From an uncultured Actinomycetes bacterium (lineage in GTDB: Bacteria; Actinomycetota; Actinomycetes; Nanopelagicales; Nanopelagicaceae): a DNA stretch of 5,742 bases. The position numbers and the translations under genes are program-made. The notes beneath the pieces are model-generated. The model searched no databases, was not told where the DNA came from, and saw only the letters and a list, made by a program, of their open reading frames with translations. The stretch covers positions 1 through 5,742 of the forward strand of contig CAIZHT010000143.1 of the NCBI GenBank assembly GCA_903932885.1, written 5' to 3'. This document shows, piece after piece, positions 4,946 to 5,742 of this stretch (positions are counted from its first letter, which is position 1; every line of letters starts with the position of its first letter).

Positions 4946-5742
4946 ATTCCACACTCTTGTTGCGACCCAAAAGAGAGGTGACTAACTCTTTACCGAGTGA
5001 GATCTCTTCAATACGGAGTAAACGGGAGGTGAAGAAGAAGCCAATAAAACTAATCACCATGACAGCGAGTAATTCCAAAGCCCGCATTGCTGAAGAAGTG
5101 TCAGCACCGACCCAATCAAAGTAATAAGAGATTAAGAACAATGGCCCCATAGCAATAAATGATGCTATGAATAGGCGGATATGTTGTGGAGCAAATTCTC
5201 GAATTGCGAGTTTTCCGATGTGGCGCTTGAGTAGTGAGAGGGTCACAAATAAACCAACTAAATAACTAATAGAGAAGGCGGCACCTAATCCGACCGTTAT
5301 CCATTTATTTTGAAGCGTGAATAAAAATAGATAGGAGAGAGCGATAGAAATCAAATTTATAACGAGGATTGAGCCAACTTGAGTGCGAGTATCTTCAAAT
5401 GCATTGAAGCCTCGTATCAAAATTAAGTTGATAGAGAATGCGACAAGGCCGAAACTAAGAGCAGATAATACGTAGCCGATATAGCGCGAATCATCCGAAC
5501 CGATACCAAAAAATAAAACTTCTGTAATGAGTGGACCAAATAATAATAACGCGACAGCACTTGGGACTGTAACTACGCCAACCATTCGGATAGCGCGCAC
5601 TAATTGTTCGCGCACTTCATCTACCTTTTTATCAATTGCAAGGCGGGATAGATGTGGAAGCATTGCAGTAACAATAGAAATTGTGACAATTGAATACGGC
5701 AACAACATAATCAAATAAGCATTACTAAATGGTGTAACACCC
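4944..5742 (-). CDS. murJ: Lipid II flippase MurJ (MviN), C-terminal part, 5' end outside the window
   Basis: The frame stays open to the right edge, reading GVTPFSNAYL before the TTG codon at 5714, so that TTG is internal and the true start lies outside. The visible 265 residues hold about seven hydrophobic segments (visible residues near 8-27, 51-78, 88-110, 122-143, 147-171, 187-208 and 221-242), fitting the second half of a 14-helix MOP-superfamily transporter. Family signatures include LLPYSIVT...TAMLPHLSRLA (visible 13-35) and RGFNAFEDTRTQ (110-121). MurJ moves lipid II across the inner membrane for peptidoglycan polymerisation. The protein ends about 20 residues after the last helix, without the long cytoplasmic pseudokinase and extracellular extension of mycobacterial MurJ. 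It is the first visible gene of the - strand group. Identification is strong from both sequence and context. Confidence 0.93.
   Translation of the reverse strand, partial: GVTPFSNAYLIMLLPYSIVTISIVTAMLPHLSRLAIDKKVDEVREQLVRAIRMVGVVTVPSAVALLLFGPLITEVLFFGIGSDDSRYIGYVLSALSFGLVAFSINLILIRGFNAFEDTRTQVGSILVINLISIALSYLFLFTLQNKWITVGLGAAFSISYLVGLFVTLSLLKRHIGKLAIREFAPQHIRLFIASFIAMGPLFLISYYFDWVGADTSSAMRALELLAVMVISFIGFFFTSRLLRIEEISLGKELVTSLLGRNKSVE

Noticed and set aside
1..5742. parS sites or DnaA boxes expected near parAB and oriC
   Set aside because: I looked for the parS core (TGTTTCACGTGAAACA type, with central CACGTG) and clustered TTATCCACA boxes and saw none. They probably lie outside the window.

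Overview
The window is a stretch of actinobacterial chromosome, probably close to oriC. By eye it is about 40-45 % G+C, low for the phylum, and the genes are tightly packed. The gene set matches the locus that in Mycobacterium runs murJ - sigM - (Rv3912) - trxB - trxA - cwlM - Rv3916c - parB - parA - gidB - ... - rpmH - dnaA. Low G+C, short spacers, a trimmed CwlM and no sigM together suggest a streamlined lineage such as the freshwater acI group (Nanopelagicales). That taxonomic guess is inference from gene order and composition, not from a database match.

Layout. On the + strand, the C-terminal part of parA (cut by the left edge) is followed by parB, with a one-base TAATG overlap. parB runs head-on into a second gene group on the - strand, and the two stop codons share bases 1280-1283. 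The - strand group, read from right to left, is murJ (cut by the right edge), trxB, trxA, cwlM and a PLP-dependent aminotransferase. Its gaps are only 30, 39, 28 and 33-45 bases, so it is probably one transcription unit whose promoter lies outside the window or inside murJ. No gene-free stretch exceeds about 50 bases, and I see no tRNA, rRNA, mobile element or CRISPR array.

Function. ParA and ParB are the chromosome partitioning pair that acts on origin-proximal parS sites. MurJ is the lipid II flippase. CwlM is best read as a cytoplasmic regulator of cell-wall precursor synthesis rather than a hydrolase: it has no signal peptide, and all the amidase zinc and catalytic positions are substituted. 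It keeps the C-terminal TGT motif that corresponds to the PknB-phosphorylated threonine of mycobacterial CwlM. TrxB and TrxA form an NADPH-thioredoxin disulfide reductase pair. The aminotransferase is metabolic with an unknown substrate.

Most of the window is ordinary conserved housekeeping DNA, and I do not see a new defence or mobile system. The points worth a second look are the extensively degenerate CwlM, a perfect 18-bp palindrome filling the cwlM-aminotransferase gap, the loss of sigM between murJ and trxB, and the unusual leader of trxB.
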